The translations under genes were made by a program, and so were the position numbers. The notes beneath the pieces were generated by a model. It was not told the DNA's origin. It saw only the letters and a program-made list of their open reading frames with translations, and ran no database searches. 64,000 nucleotides of DNA from Blautia massiliensis (ex Durand et al. 2017) (lineage in GTDB: Bacteria > Bacillota > Clostridia > Lachnospirales > Lachnospiraceae): assembly GCF_001487165.1 (NCBI RefSeq), contig NZ_LN913006.1, forward strand, positions 1,573,651 to 1,637,650. Reading direction: 5' to 3'. Positions within the stretch are counted from its first letter, which is position 1. Each line of letters starts with the position of its first letter. Positions 34,304 to 43,851 of this stretch are shown here, in pieces.

Positions 34304-35313
34304 TAGCACTCCAAAAAAATACTGCACACTCTTGACAACAGGACTATGATAGAGTCAAGAGGTGATTATTATATTACATGATGAAACACGTAAACTACTT
34401 ATTGAAGCTTGGAATAAAACGCACAATGCAAAAGAAATCCCAGAGTGTTTTTCTGTGAATACCAGTACTGTTTACCGCCTGGAAAAACAAATGCGTGAAA
34501 CAGGTTCTGTAAAAACAAGAACATCACAGAGAGGACGTAAACATGCCCTGACACCGTAAGATATCCAAAATATTGACCGGGTGGTTCAGCAGGAACCAGA
34601 TATCACAATTGATGAAATCATCGATAAACTTGGTCTGCATGTTTGTAATGAAACAGTCCGCAAGGCAGTTATTAAACTCGGGTATTCTTACAAGAAAAAA
34701 TCTCTTCATACCTCAGAGCAGGAGCGTCCCCGATGTCAGGGAAAAACGCAGAAACTGGAAAAAACATATGTCGGAGAGAGACATAAATCATCTGGTCTTT
34801 CTGGACGAAAGCGGAGTAAACATCAATATGACGCGACATTATGCCAGAGCATGGAAAAACCGGAGAGCAGTAGATAAAACTCCACTCAACACGCCCTGCA
34901 ATACAACCGTTCTTTCTTCCATACGTCTGAATGGAGACTGTGCCTATACAGTCTATCAGGGAGGAACTACTGCAGAGCGGTTTGCAGAATACCTGAAAAC
35001 AAAGTTGCTGCCGACGCTTTCAGAAGCAGACATTATCGTTATGGATAATATGCGTTCCCATCATGCAAAAGTGGTGAAACAGCTACTGGACAGCTCAAAA
35101 GTAACCTATCTGTATTTACCCCCGTATAGTCCGGATCTGAATCCGATTGAAAAGATGTGGTCAAAACTCAAAGCATTTTTAAGGAAAGAAAAGATACGGA
35201 TTGCATCGGAATTACCATCAGCTATTTCAAAAGGATTTTTAACAATTCGTCCAAAGGACTGCATAGGGTGGTTTCATTCGTGTAATTATGTGCAATAATT
35301 TATTGGATTGCTA
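34304..35313 (+). mobile_element. IS630-family insertion sequence, copy 1
   Basis: A 1010-bp element. Imperfect 24-bp terminal inverted repeats lie at 34304-34327 (starts TAGCACTCC) and 35290-35313 (ends GGATTGCTA). It is flanked by TA on both sides (34302-34303 and 35314-35315), the target duplication of IS630/mariner elements. It carries one broken DDE transposase. The right end supplies the stop codon of the truncated AAA-ATPase gene. It appears identical to the copy at 52799-53808. Confidence 0.93.
34362..35298 (+). pseudogene. IS630 transposase, copy 1, with in-frame stop and frameshift
   Basis: IS630-family DDE transposase. The GTG-started first part has the N-terminal helix-turn-helix (AKEIPECFSVNTSTVYRLEKQMRETGSV) and stops at TAA 34557-34559; relatives read LTPEDIQ where this reads LTP-stop-DIQ, so a Glu codon GAA seems to have become TAA. 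The same frame then continues with a second helix-turn-helix (ITIDEIIDKLGL) to about 34731, where the DDE part continues in the +1 frame at a CCCC run. The DDE residues are present: FLDESG, IIVMDNMRSHH, LNPIEKMWS. Programmed recoding is possible, but two lesions make a dead gene more likely. Confidence 0.88.
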
Positions 35314-35829
35314 TAATAATGTAGAAAGCCTCTTAAGAGAAGAAACTAAACTGTCAATATTGGAGGCTGTTACAAAGTCTCCTTCTTTTACATTCGTATA
35401 TCCAGAATATAGTGCTTTTTCATCTTCTGTCAGTTTCGAACTGTCTTTCAGGAAAGAAAATCGCAAAACTTCCATACCTATGATATTTGCCAGGCCCTTA
35501 CATGCAGCCTCAAAAGACTGACCTTCTACACCTTTCAGACTGATGAAAATGACAGGAAACTGCCCCATATAAGTCTCACACAGTTCTTTTTCTTTTGAAA
35601 TATTCAGACTCTGAAACAGGTTTTTATCACAGCCGATTTCAAAAAATGATTTAAGCATATTCATATTAAGGCTTTTTCCGAAACGACGTGGACGAGTAAA
35701 AAGATTCACTTCACCCCAGTTTCTCAACAAATCTGCAATCATCTCGGTCTTATCCACATAGTAAAAATCTTCTCTTATCAACTTTTCAAAATCATCCACA
35801 CCAATGGGAAGTTTTTTTCCATATACCAT
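35311..35829 (-). pseudogene. AAA-ATPase-like/DUF1703 protein, C-terminus cut by IS
   Basis: Only the N-terminal 172 residues remain. They match the AAA-ATPase-like domain of the family with a PD-(D/E)XK-type C-terminus: LPIGVDDFEKLIREDFYYVDKTEMI, then FTRPRRFGKSLNMNMLKSFFE, with a Walker-A-like segment. Full-length relatives are about 500-560 residues. The reading frame ends with TAG formed at the terminal repeat of the IS (35311-35313). The missing part is not found beside either IS copy, so it was lost by deletion or lies elsewhere. GGAGCAGG precedes the ATG. These proteins are common in gut Firmicutes; the function is unclear. Confidence 0.85.
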
Positions 35830-35919
35830 GATCCTGCTCCTTTCAAAAGATTATTACATATATCTTATCATTTGACCTGTTTAATGGCAAGTTACAAGGT
35901 GATTTTCCACGTGTAAAAC

Positions 35920-35958
35920 ACAAGCCCTCCACCTACAATTTGTAAGCGAAGGGCTTGT
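35920..35958 (-). terminator. Terminator after pgi
   Basis: ACAAGCCCT pairs with AGGGCTTGT around a loop, 30 bp after the pgi stop. On the minus strand only a short T-rich tract (GTTTTAC) follows. Confidence 0.65.
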
Positions 35959-35987
35959 ATTATTTCATGATTGATCTAACTTTCAAA

Positions 35988-37568
35988 TCAGATATTCAGC
36001 AGATCGCTGAATACTTTCAGTGCTCCATCTGTCTCATGTGCAAGAACACGTTTTGCAAGAACTTTACCAAGCTGAACACCTTCCTGGTCAAAGCTGTTCA
36101 GGTTCCACAGGAATCCCTGGAACATTACTTTGTTTTCAAAGTGTGCAAGGAGTGCACCAAGGCTTGCAGGATTTACCTGATCACCAATGATGATGCTTGA
36201 CGGACGTCCACCTTCAAAGTTCTTATTGCTGTTTTCATCAGATTTACCACATGCAAATGCAACGATCTGAGCTGCAACGTTAGCGCAGAGTTTCTGCTGG
36301 CTTGTGCTGTCCTGGATCACTACATCTGTGCCCATCTGGTTATTTCTGTATCCGATGAACTGAAGCGGTACGATATCAGTTCCCTGATGAAGAAGCTGAT
36401 AGAAAGAATGCTGTCCGTTTGTTCCTGGTTCTCCAAAGATTACCGGTCCTGTTACATAATTTACAGGATCACCGAAACGGTTTACAGATTTTCCGTTAGA
36501 TTCCATATCAAGCTGCTGCAGATGTGCAGGGAAGCGGCTGAGTGCCTGTGAATATGGAAGAACTGCTGTGCTTGGATATCCAAGGATGTTTCTTTCATAT
36601 ACGCCGATCAGCGCATCCAGCATAGCCGGGTTCTGCATAACATCTTCGTTTTTAGCAAGTTTATCTTCTTCTGCTGCACCTTCAAGGAATTCTGCAAATA
36701 CTTCCGGTCCGAATGCCAGAGATAATACAGCACCGCCAACTGCAGATGTGGAAGAATAACGTCCACCGATATAATCATCCATGAAAAATGCTGCAAGATA
36801 ATCATCACTCTTAGCAAGTGGAGAAGTCTCACTTGTAACAGCGATCATATGCTTGGAAGCATCCAGTCCTGCATTTTTAAGAGCATCTTTTACGAAGGAT
36901 TCATTTGTCAGTGTTTCAAGAGTTGTACCTGATTTAGATACCAGTACGAAAATGGAATGTGCAACATCAATAGAATTCAGGACTGCTGCTGCATCATCAG
37001 GATCTACATTGCTGATGAATCTGGCTTCCATTTTAAATTTGTCATTTTTCTTTGCCCAGTTCTCAAGTGCAAGGTACATTGCACGCGGACCAAGGTCACT
37101 TCCGCCGATACCGATCTGAACAACAGTTGTGAATTTTTCTCCTGCTGCGTTTGTAATCTCACCTGCATGTACTTTATTGGCAAAGTCAGCAATCTTCTGC
37201 TGCTGTTCTACATAGAAAGCACGTTTGTCAACGCCGTCAGCTGTAACAGTATCACCAAGCTGGCCACGTGTCAGCTGATAAAGAACGAGACGTTTCTCAC
37301 CTGTATTGATCATTTCGCCATTGTAGAGAGCTGCGTATTTTTCAGTAAGCTGTGCTTCTTTTGCAAGCTTTTTGAGACCTTCAAGTACGTCGTCATCTAC
37401 CTGTTTTGCAGCATAGTTATATGCAAGACCAGCAGCCATCGGTACGCTGTATTTTTTAACACGTTCTGCACCATTTTCTCCGGTCATAGCTTCTACAAGG
37501 TTTACTTTCTTTACATTTGAAAGTTCTTTGAAAGATTCAAGAGTATCCAGGTTGTTCCAGGTACTCAT
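35988..37568 (-). CDS. pgi: Glucose-6-phosphate isomerase
   Basis: Interconverts glucose 6-phosphate and fructose 6-phosphate in glycolysis, 526 residues. Motifs: VVQIGIGGSDLGPRAMYLAL, SNVDPDDAAA, VLVSKSGTTLETLTNE, GGRYSSTSAVGG, FGEPGTNGQHSFYQLLHQGTDIVP with catalytic residues, and SLGALLAHFENKVMFQGFLWNLNSFDQEGVQLGK. The start ATG is preceded by AAGGAGGAATC. It is a core gene inside the IS-bracketed block, which argues that the block moved or was joined as chromosomal DNA. It has its own promoter and terminator. Confidence 0.97.
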   Translation of the reverse strand: MSTWNNLDTLESFKELSNVKKVNLVEAMTGENGAERVKKYSVPMAAGLAYNYAAKQVDDDVLEGLKKLAKEAQLTEKYAALYNGEMINTGEKRLVLYQLTRGQLGDTVTADGVDKRAFYVEQQQKIADFANKVHAGEITNAAGEKFTTVVQIGIGGSDLGPRAMYLALENWAKKNDKFKMEARFISNVDPDDAAAVLNSIDVAHSIFVLVSKSGTTLETLTNESFVKDALKNAGLDASKHMIAVTSETSPLAKSDDYLAAFFMDDYIGGRYSSTSAVGGAVLSLAFGPEVFAEFLEGAAEEDKLAKNEDVMQNPAMLDALIGVYERNILGYPSTAVLPYSQALSRFPAHLQQLDMESNGKSVNRFGDPVNYVTGPVIFGEPGTNGQHSFYQLLHQGTDIVPLQFIGYRNNQMGTDVVIQDSTSQQKLCANVAAQIVAFACGKSDENSNKNFEGGRPSSIIIGDQVNPASLGALLAHFENKVMFQGFLWNLNSFDQEGVQLGKVLAKRVLAHETDGALKVFSDLLNI

Positions 37569-37631
37569 AATAAGATTCCTCCTTAAAATTAGATGTTCCC
37601 GCTGTTTTCAGGATTCGTTTCAATCTCTTTG

Positions 37632-37660
37632 ATTATAATATCAAATGAAGGTAAATTCAA
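37632..37660 (-). promoter_or_regulatory. Promoter for pgi
   Basis: On the minus strand TTGAAT at 37660-37655 and TATAAT at 37637-37632 are spaced 17 bases, 64 bp before the pgi start. Confidence 0.7.
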
Positions 37661-37732
37661 GTCTGCAAACGGAGGTGTGGATATTCTCTCTATAAAATCA
37701 ACGCCCTTTTTCCCTCATCTGGATCGTACACC

Positions 37733-37796
37733 TTAAAAAAATTACAGAGAAAGCTCCTACAATGCCATTCAACACTATAGGAACTTTCTCTGTAAT
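37733..37796. terminator. Terminator after lacI
   Basis: ATTACAGAGAAAG with its continuation pairs with CTTTCTCTGTAAT in a long stem. T-tracts flank on both strands. Part of the direct repeat whose partner is at 51345. Confidence 0.85.
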
Positions 37797-37811
37797 TTTT
37801 TTTATTCTATT
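37749..37811. repeat. Direct repeat A at the left end of the sugar island
   Basis: About 64 bp shared, with an estimated dozen differences, with 51345-51408. Common blocks are CCTACAATGCC, AACTTTCTC/AGCTTTCTC and ATTCTATT. This copy contains the lacI stop and terminator. Confidence 0.75.
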
Positions 37812-38784
37812 CTGTCGTTTGCCCTTTCACCAGACAAACATCCTTCAAAATAATATCTTCATGTAATTTTGCACCATTTATTTTCTTTAATAATACATCT
37901 ACCAATGTATCTGCCAATTCTTTTATTGGCTGTGAAACATAAGTCATTGACGGATAACTTATCTTTGCAATCAGCGTTCCATCATATCCTACTGCTTTAA
38001 ATTCATCAGGAATACACATTCCCCTCTCACCTGCACATTTTAACGCATTCATAATGATCAAATCTTCCGAAAACATTGCATCCATTTCCGGATATTCATC
38101 AAAAAGTTTATTCATTTGCTGATGATATTCTTCTGTTCTTTGTTTTGTATTCCAGATATAATCGATACATTTTACACCATTTTTCTTCAATGTTTCTGAA
38201 AAAAACCTATGACGATTAATAGAAGGAGATTTATCTGTTACAACAGCCGTTACATTTAAAACGCATTTGCAGTCATTCTTTATAATTTCATTTGCAGCCA
38301 GCAAACCACCCTTATTATGGTCAGAATAGATGGTTGGAATCTCTTCCGCAACTCGATAATCAAGTGCCACAATAGGAAGATCCAGATTCTGATATTCGGA
38401 CTCTGCTAACATATGCGTTCCAAGAATAATACCATCTACCATATTTTCTCTCATCATTTTTATATAATCTCTTTCTTTATCTTCCGTATCTCCGGTATTA
38501 CATAAAAAAAGTTTATAATGATGTTTATAAAGTTTTTTTTCGATGTATTTCGTTATTTCCGCCCAAAAAGGATGCGAGCTGTCAGGCACGATCAGACTAA
38601 TATAATAAGATTTTTGTCTAAAAAGGTTTCTAGCAATCTGATTTGGGACATAATCAAGCTGATCAATTGCTTTATATACACTTTCGTATGTATCCTGTGA
38701 TATATACCCTTTATTATTCAATACTCTTGAAACAGTTGTTACAGAAACTCCAGCCAGTTTGGCCACATCTTTAATATTTGCCAT
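37807..38784 (-). CDS. LacI-family repressor of the sugar island
   Basis: DNA-binding regulator, 325 residues. The LacI helix-turn-helix and hinge are IKDVAKLAGVSVTTVSRVLNNKGYISQDTYESVYKAIDQLDYVPNQIARNL. The periplasmic-binding-like effector domain follows (YYISLIVPDSSHPFWAEI, DGIILGTHMLAESE, AVGYDGTLIAKISYPSMTYVSQP). The ligand is probably the imported sugar or a phosphorylated intermediate. It is the last gene of the cluster, 152 bp after the aldolase with its own promoter. A CCGG-centred palindrome near the operon promoter is its likely operator. Confidence 0.92.
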   Translation of the reverse strand: MANIKDVAKLAGVSVTTVSRVLNNKGYISQDTYESVYKAIDQLDYVPNQIARNLFRQKSYYISLIVPDSSHPFWAEITKYIEKKLYKHHYKLFLCNTGDTEDKERDYIKMMRENMVDGIILGTHMLAESEYQNLDLPIVALDYRVAEEIPTIYSDHNKGGLLAANEIIKNDCKCVLNVTAVVTDKSPSINRHRFFSETLKKNGVKCIDYIWNTKQRTEEYHQQMNKLFDEYPEMDAMFSEDLIIMNALKCAGERGMCIPDEFKAVGYDGTLIAKISYPSMTYVSQPIKELADTLVDVLLKKINGAKLHEDIILKDVCLVKGQTTE

Positions 38785-38824
38785 TCAATCCTCCGTGATT
38801 TTACAGATTCGCTTGTTTCTTTAT

Positions 38825-38854
38825 ATTATAACTATTTATTCATGTATTTCGCAA
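38825..38854 (-). promoter_or_regulatory. Promoter for lacI
   Basis: On the minus strand TTGCGA at 38854-38849 and TATAAT at 38830-38825 are spaced 18 bases, 41 bp before the lacI start. Confidence 0.55.
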
Positions 38855-38936
38855 GCCAAACTCTACTTTTGCACACAAAATCTTCAAAATGCTCTAGTCA
38901 ACCTCTTATTCTGTTTCTGCTCGGATCAATAATACC

Positions 38937-39866
38937 CTATTTTCCAACAATTTCTTTGAGAACACCCTGAACAACAGCTTTTACAAGTTCATCCTGGGAT
39001 GGCTGGTCTAATACACCTTTTCCATTGCTTGAGAAAAGTATCATCTTCTTCATGGTTTCCTGTTTAACAGCCTCAACTGCCGCCGGAATCAAATCAATGA
39101 TACCTTTATTCATACTTTCAAATTTGCGGAATTCAGCCTCTACTGCTGCCACATTGATATCCGTAAAAATATTGATCTTGCTTATACCTTCCTGAATCGC
39201 ACGTTTGAAGTCGTTGTCTGTAAGTCCGGAACCGCCATGCAGAACAAGCGGTACATCTACTGTATGAGCAATGGTATTAATTCTCTCAAAATCAAGCTTT
39301 GGAGGCAACTTATATGCCCCGTGGGCAGTTCCTACTGCAATTGCAAGAGCATCCACACCTGTTTTGTCAACAAAGTCTTTTGCCATCCTCGGATCTGTAT
39401 AGAAATCAGCCGGATTGATATGGGCGCTTCCCTCTGCAGAATCCGGGTTGTCACCTACATGTCCGAGTTCGCCCTCGATGGTTGCTCCATAAGAATGCGC
39501 GATGTCTGCCATTTCTTTAACTTTTCTTACATTATCTTCATAAGAATCTGTAGAGCAGTCATACATAATGGATGAGAATCCAAGTTCCAGAGCTTTCAGG
39601 CATGTTTCTTTCTTAAGGCCATGATCCAGATGAATAACTACCGGAACATTTGCTTTCTTAGCCATAGGAATAAGATAATAGGAAACCTCTTCCAGTGGTC
39701 CGTATGGAAGAAGTACTTCCGCAGTTCCCATGATAACCGGTGACTGAGAATTTTCTGCTGCTGCAATGATTCCTCGCGCCAGTTCCAGGTTTACCGCATT
39801 AAATAGTCCTACTGCATATTTTCCCTTTTTTGCCGGATAAAGCACATCATTCATATTAACTAACAT
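38937..39866 (-). CDS. Class II ketose-bisphosphate aldolase
   Basis: Zinc-dependent aldolase of the FbaA/GatY/KbaY family, 309 residues. Metal and substrate residues visible: HLDHG, EGELGHVG, VGTAHG with His, VLHGGSGL with His and the phosphate-binding NIFTDINVA. It cleaves a ketose 1-phosphate or 1,6-bisphosphate into dihydroxyacetone phosphate and an aldehyde. It is the last catabolic gene of the sugar operon, 12 bp after the PfkB gene. Generic motifs do not separate fructose- from tagatose-bisphosphate or other ketose specificity, so the name is left general. Confidence 0.93.
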   Translation of the reverse strand: MLVNMNDVLYPAKKGKYAVGLFNAVNLELARGIIAAAENSQSPVIMGTAEVLLPYGPLEEVSYYLIPMAKKANVPVVIHLDHGLKKETCLKALELGFSSIMYDCSTDSYEDNVRKVKEMADIAHSYGATIEGELGHVGDNPDSAEGSAHINPADFYTDPRMAKDFVDKTGVDALAIAVGTAHGAYKLPPKLDFERINTIAHTVDVPLVLHGGSGLTDNDFKRAIQEGISKINIFTDINVAAVEAEFRKFESMNKGIIDLIPAAVEAVKQETMKKMILFSSNGKGVLDQPSQDELVKAVVQGVLKEIVGK

Positions 39867-39878
39867 TTTTTCTACCTC

Positions 39879-41015
39879 TTACTTTCTTTTTTCCCAACCT
39901 GCGGCAATCTTCTTCTGTACTTCATCAAGTGGAATGATTCCACTGAGCGCATCATAGGTCTGTACACAGAGCGCTCCGGTCGCTGTTGCAAGATGAAGAG
40001 CATCCTCCCAGCTTTTGCCTTCCAGGATAGCACTTAAGAATGCAGCAATCGTCGTATCTCCGGCGCCTGTTCCAGATGCGACTTTGTCTTTTTCTACGAA
40101 ATAACTCTTCTCAAAAGCTTCTTTGACTGCCCATGTCTCCGCAATCTCTTCTCCGATTCCACCACCAATCTTCAGAAGCTGTTCCTTGGCTGCTGTGCGA
40201 AAATAGATGCCCGGTGTACCACATTTGATCAGGATAACTTTTGCACCATAGGAGAGAAGCTTATCTGCCAGTGGCCTGATATCTTTTTCAACATCAAGGA
40301 AGTTCGTTACATCTGAACCATTTGCCCTTTCGTTCCATTCATGATAACGGTCACGGTCCAGCATAATGCAGAGTTCTTCAACACTCGGCACAAAGAAATC
40401 AATGTACGGAATCACAGATTTCAGAACTTCGTTCCAATCCTGGGTACCTGCTTCTGTACTTTCTTCAAACATTGCCATATCAACAGAGATTGCAACTCCC
40501 TGTTCATGAACAGCCTTTAAAAGACGAACCAGTTCTTTGCCGCCATCAATATACATCTTCCGCATCAGCGATGGATAGCCAAAATGGAACAGATTTGCTC
40601 CTTTTACCTTTTCCAGATCGATATCATCCAGAGTAAATGTATCATTAGCACCTGAGCAGTGAAGGAAGATCCTGTCAATGCCTGCCGGTGCAAGGATTAC
40701 AGAATAAGAAGTTCCGACTCCTTTTCTTACAATCATGCTCTCCGGAGATGCACCATATTTTTCCAGTTCGTTGAGAACCATCTGACCAAATGCATCATCT
40801 CCGACCATTCCCATTAGTTCTACATCTGCGCCAAGACGTTTCATGCCAACACCTGTGTTGGATACCGATCCGCCAAGACTTACTTTGGCCGCATCCATTG
40901 CGATTAGTTGCCCCGGTCTGAAAAGGTCTTTGATGTTTTTTTCTTCCTTGCTCTTAAAAGCCGGTGTAATATCCAGACAGATATGTCCGGCTGCAATTGC
41001 TTTCTTTATGCTCAT
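39879..41015 (-). CDS. PfkB-family carbohydrate kinase
   Basis: Ribokinase-like sugar kinase, 378 residues. N-terminal IAAGHICLDITP, the GG-rich lid LGGSVSNTGVGMKRLGADVELMGMVGDDAFG, and the C-terminal catalytic signature VASGTGAGDTTIAAFLSAILEG with the base Asp. It is longer than ribokinase, with insertions at about 225-250 and 285-325 (RYHEWNERANGS; EIAETWAVKEAFEKSYF). It lies between the glycosidase and aldolase genes and would make the phosphorylated substrate or intermediate of the pathway. AGGATAG precedes the start. The sugar is unknown. Confidence 0.93.
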   Translation of the reverse strand: MSIKKAIAAGHICLDITPAFKSKEEKNIKDLFRPGQLIAMDAAKVSLGGSVSNTGVGMKRLGADVELMGMVGDDAFGQMVLNELEKYGASPESMIVRKGVGTSYSVILAPAGIDRIFLHCSGANDTFTLDDIDLEKVKGANLFHFGYPSLMRKMYIDGGKELVRLLKAVHEQGVAISVDMAMFEESTEAGTQDWNEVLKSVIPYIDFFVPSVEELCIMLDRDRYHEWNERANGSDVTNFLDVEKDIRPLADKLLSYGAKVILIKCGTPGIYFRTAAKEQLLKIGGGIGEEIAETWAVKEAFEKSYFVEKDKVASGTGAGDTTIAAFLSAILEGKSWEDALHLATATGALCVQTYDALSGIIPLDEVQKKIAAGWEKRK

Positions 41016-41051
41016 GTTCTATCCTCACAGTTATTTCTTACCATACCGATT

Positions 41052-43817
41052 TTATTCAGTTTCATAAGCATATATATCCACCTTATGCTCTCCTGTCATT
41101 TCCTTGCCAAAGGAACCTTCCACCAGATTTCCATCCATTTTTACTGTATAGCTGTCACCATGCCCATGTATCTCAAATACAAATTTTGCATTCTGATATG
41201 GAACAGAATCAAGTACTGCTCCCTCAAATTCATCCAAAATACATGGATGTATCTGAATTCCCTGTTCACTATAACGTATTCCAAAAATTCCATTAACAAT
41301 AAATCCAATAAAACCTGCCGCATGCCATGGCAGGTGCGGCCATCTCCACGCTCTTCCTGTATCAACATCCATTACTTCATGAAAAGATTTATTCAGGAGC
41401 ACATTTCTCACCTGTGCATAAATAAGTTTTTTCAGAAACTCTTTATTTCCACTTTCACCAGCTGCCTCTGATAACCCAAGCGTCCATGATACCCAGCATG
41501 CTCTCCAGAAATGGTTTTTTTCTTTGCGGAACGGATACCAGTTAATTCCAAACTCAGAAAATGCCTCTGGATTACTTTCGATTGTCTTCAAAAACAGATT
41601 TCTCTGTCTCTCAGTTGCAATACCAAATCGTGGCCACAAAACCATTTCTGCCCCAGTCGTCTCCCACCAGCCTTTTTCGTATGCTTCACTTCCTATTGGT
41701 CCACTTGTAAAGCATTCTTTTTCTTCATTCCAGTATTTTTCCTTTATGGATGCAAGCATTTCCTTCGAACGACTTTCCCAGAACTTAATTCTCTCCGGAT
41801 AGCATCCTGTCACCTCACATATTCTGGCGACATCCTGATACATCAGGGCAAATGCAATTTCTGTTCCAAGACAGTATCCGCCATTCTCCGGTTCTTCAAA
41901 AGCATCCTGCGCAAGACACATGGTTGCATGAACCAGCTGCATTTCTTCATCATAACGTGCATCCGCTTCTTCTGCATATTTTATAATTCCAGGTAACATT
42001 TCATACAAAAGCTGGATATCTCCAGTTGTTATATAATGATCCCATGCTGCAATCGCCGGCATGGCAGCACAGTCAACACCATTATTAAATCCATGTTCAG
42101 AAATATAGGATAACGACTCCCTGGCTTCATCCGGTGCAAGTAGATTCTGACATCGAAATGCTGCATGGCAGGTATCTCTTACCCAACTTCCAAAACCTTC
42201 TCCTTCTCTTTGAAAAACAGCCGCATTCATCAGACCTTCTTGTCCTGGCAAGGCATACTTTTTATTTCTGTTCTGACACATAATATCTGTTGCAAGCGAA
42301 AATGCTGCATTTATGACGTTATGCTCTGTATGTAATTTCGGGTAGGCTGAATCTTCCGGTGCGTCCCAACGCTCGGTTCGGTTCTGGATTCTTGTCATGT
42401 CTCCCCACGGAGTATCTCTCCAGCAGAATTCTTCCACCGCGCGTACAGGTGATAAAACTATTTTTCCACCACGCAGTGCCCATGCTGCAGGTTCTCCATA
42501 AATACGATCTTCTACACATTTCTCATATATTGTGTAAGATTCAGATTTAAACAACGGCTGTCCTTTTTCTTCCTGTTCGATCAGCCTTCTGTTTTCTTCT
42601 TCATATCTCGTAGATCTTAAACCCCATATATTCAGACAAATGACAGAGGCTGTTTTTCCATTCGTATGGATTTCAAAATACGGGTCCGCATTATATTGCA
42701 GATAAAATGATGGATTATTGATATTTTCCACCTGCTCACTTCGAATCTTATAATCTTCTTTTTTCGGTCCATTATCCTGTACTATGAGCATTGCATTCTT
42801 TCTGTCTGCATATAATTCCTGAATTGCCATGTCCCTGTAGAAATGCAGATACAGTCTTCCTTTTTCCGTTGGAATTTTCATTTTATATCCCTGACAGTTC
42901 AGTGTCTGATCTAATGCCTTCCAGACCCACTTCACTCCACACAGCTCAAACTCAATTTCCGGTTCCTGTCCGACAAACATCTCCAGTTCTACCTCACAGG
43001 CCTTTGTCTGAATATCAGATAAAATATTTTCAGGTGCCAGAAGTCGGACTTCCGGCCATACGTCTGGTCCCTGACGAAATCTCATGAGAAATTCAAACTT
43101 TTTATCAATATGCTCATTATGCCACTGTCTAACCCACACTCGCAGATTATCCATCTGTGCAGCTGGCTTTATCTGTTCTCCTGAAAAAACGGATGGAATA
43201 CTGATTGCATTAGATGATGCAACACCTTCACACGTTTTTTTCGCAGTCTGACCTAGAATCCAGATTTTTCCATCTTCTTCAAATTCTATTTGTTTTTCGA
43301 CATCTCCAATCCATTTATCTGATTTCCGGCAGTTGATTTCAATTTCTTCTAACTCATTCTCCTCGGATTTCCAGTGCAGCAGATCCTTGCTTACAAGTCT
43401 CATAGCTGTTTGATTTTCTTCATTTCCTGTCAGTGAACATGGATCGGTTACACAATCTAAAACCCACTGTTCTCCTGCTTTTTTTACACTGTTCAGTTCC
43501 CGGATACATCCGGTTGGCGGCATATAATGAATGACAGACTTAGACAGTTCTCTTCTTCTCTGTTTTTCCGGATCATCAGAAAGTTCTATTGCATTGATCC
43601 ATCTGCTCGCCGGACCTTCTGCCTGAATATCGTCCCCGAAAAAATCTTTCAGGGGATATGCCATCCAATAGTCCACTCTTGTCTTAGATACTTTCATCTG
43701 AATAGTTTCTTTTTTTCCAGTACTGTCTGAAATAGTTATAATACATGGATCTGCATTCTCTTCATAAGGAATGCGCAACCAGTTTTCTTCGTGCTTTTTC
43801 AGAAAATGCTTTTTCAT
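41052..43817 (-). CDS. Cytoplasmic six-hairpin glycosidase, family uncertain
   Basis: Large glycosidase-like protein, 921 residues. No signal peptide or membrane segment is seen, so it is cytoplasmic. The N-terminal ~500 residues look beta-rich. The C-terminal ~400 form an (alpha/alpha)6 domain: GSWVRDTCHAAFRCQNLL, CAAMPAIAAWDHYITTGD, WWETTGAEMVLWPRFGI, and ending HLPWHAAGFIGFIVNGIFGIRY then a short beta tail. GH63/GH78/GH37-like relations are possible; the Asp of WVRD is a candidate general acid. It is probably used on an imported glycoside. It follows the activase gene by 34 bp. I could not assign a CAZy family. Confidence 0.72.
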   Translation of the reverse strand: MKKHFLKKHEENWLRIPYEENADPCIITISDSTGKKETIQMKVSKTRVDYWMAYPLKDFFGDDIQAEGPASRWINAIELSDDPEKQRRRELSKSVIHYMPPTGCIRELNSVKKAGEQWVLDCVTDPCSLTGNEENQTAMRLVSKDLLHWKSEENELEEIEINCRKSDKWIGDVEKQIEFEEDGKIWILGQTAKKTCEGVASSNAISIPSVFSGEQIKPAAQMDNLRVWVRQWHNEHIDKKFEFLMRFRQGPDVWPEVRLLAPENILSDIQTKACEVELEMFVGQEPEIEFELCGVKWVWKALDQTLNCQGYKMKIPTEKGRLYLHFYRDMAIQELYADRKNAMLIVQDNGPKKEDYKIRSEQVENINNPSFYLQYNADPYFEIHTNGKTASVICLNIWGLRSTRYEEENRRLIEQEEKGQPLFKSESYTIYEKCVEDRIYGEPAAWALRGGKIVLSPVRAVEEFCWRDTPWGDMTRIQNRTERWDAPEDSAYPKLHTEHNVINAAFSLATDIMCQNRNKKYALPGQEGLMNAAVFQREGEGFGSWVRDTCHAAFRCQNLLAPDEARESLSYISEHGFNNGVDCAAMPAIAAWDHYITTGDIQLLYEMLPGIIKYAEEADARYDEEMQLVHATMCLAQDAFEEPENGGYCLGTEIAFALMYQDVARICEVTGCYPERIKFWESRSKEMLASIKEKYWNEEKECFTSGPIGSEAYEKGWWETTGAEMVLWPRFGIATERQRNLFLKTIESNPEAFSEFGINWYPFRKEKNHFWRACWVSWTLGLSEAAGESGNKEFLKKLIYAQVRNVLLNKSFHEVMDVDTGRAWRWPHLPWHAAGFIGFIVNGIFGIRYSEQGIQIHPCILDEFEGAVLDSVPYQNAKFVFEIHGHGDSYTVKMDGNLVEGSFGKEMTGEHKVDIYAYETE

Positions 43818-43851
43818 TTCTGTCTCTGTTCCTTTCTGTTAGCAATCTTCT

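Noticed and set aside
34524-34709. 61-codon minus-strand frame inside the IS
   Set aside because: Antisense shadow of the transposase, repeated in both copies.
34581-34877. 98-codon frame inside the IS as a separate gene
   Set aside because: It continues the first transposase frame past its TAA and carries the second helix-turn-helix, so it is part of the broken transposase. The same holds for 53076-53372.
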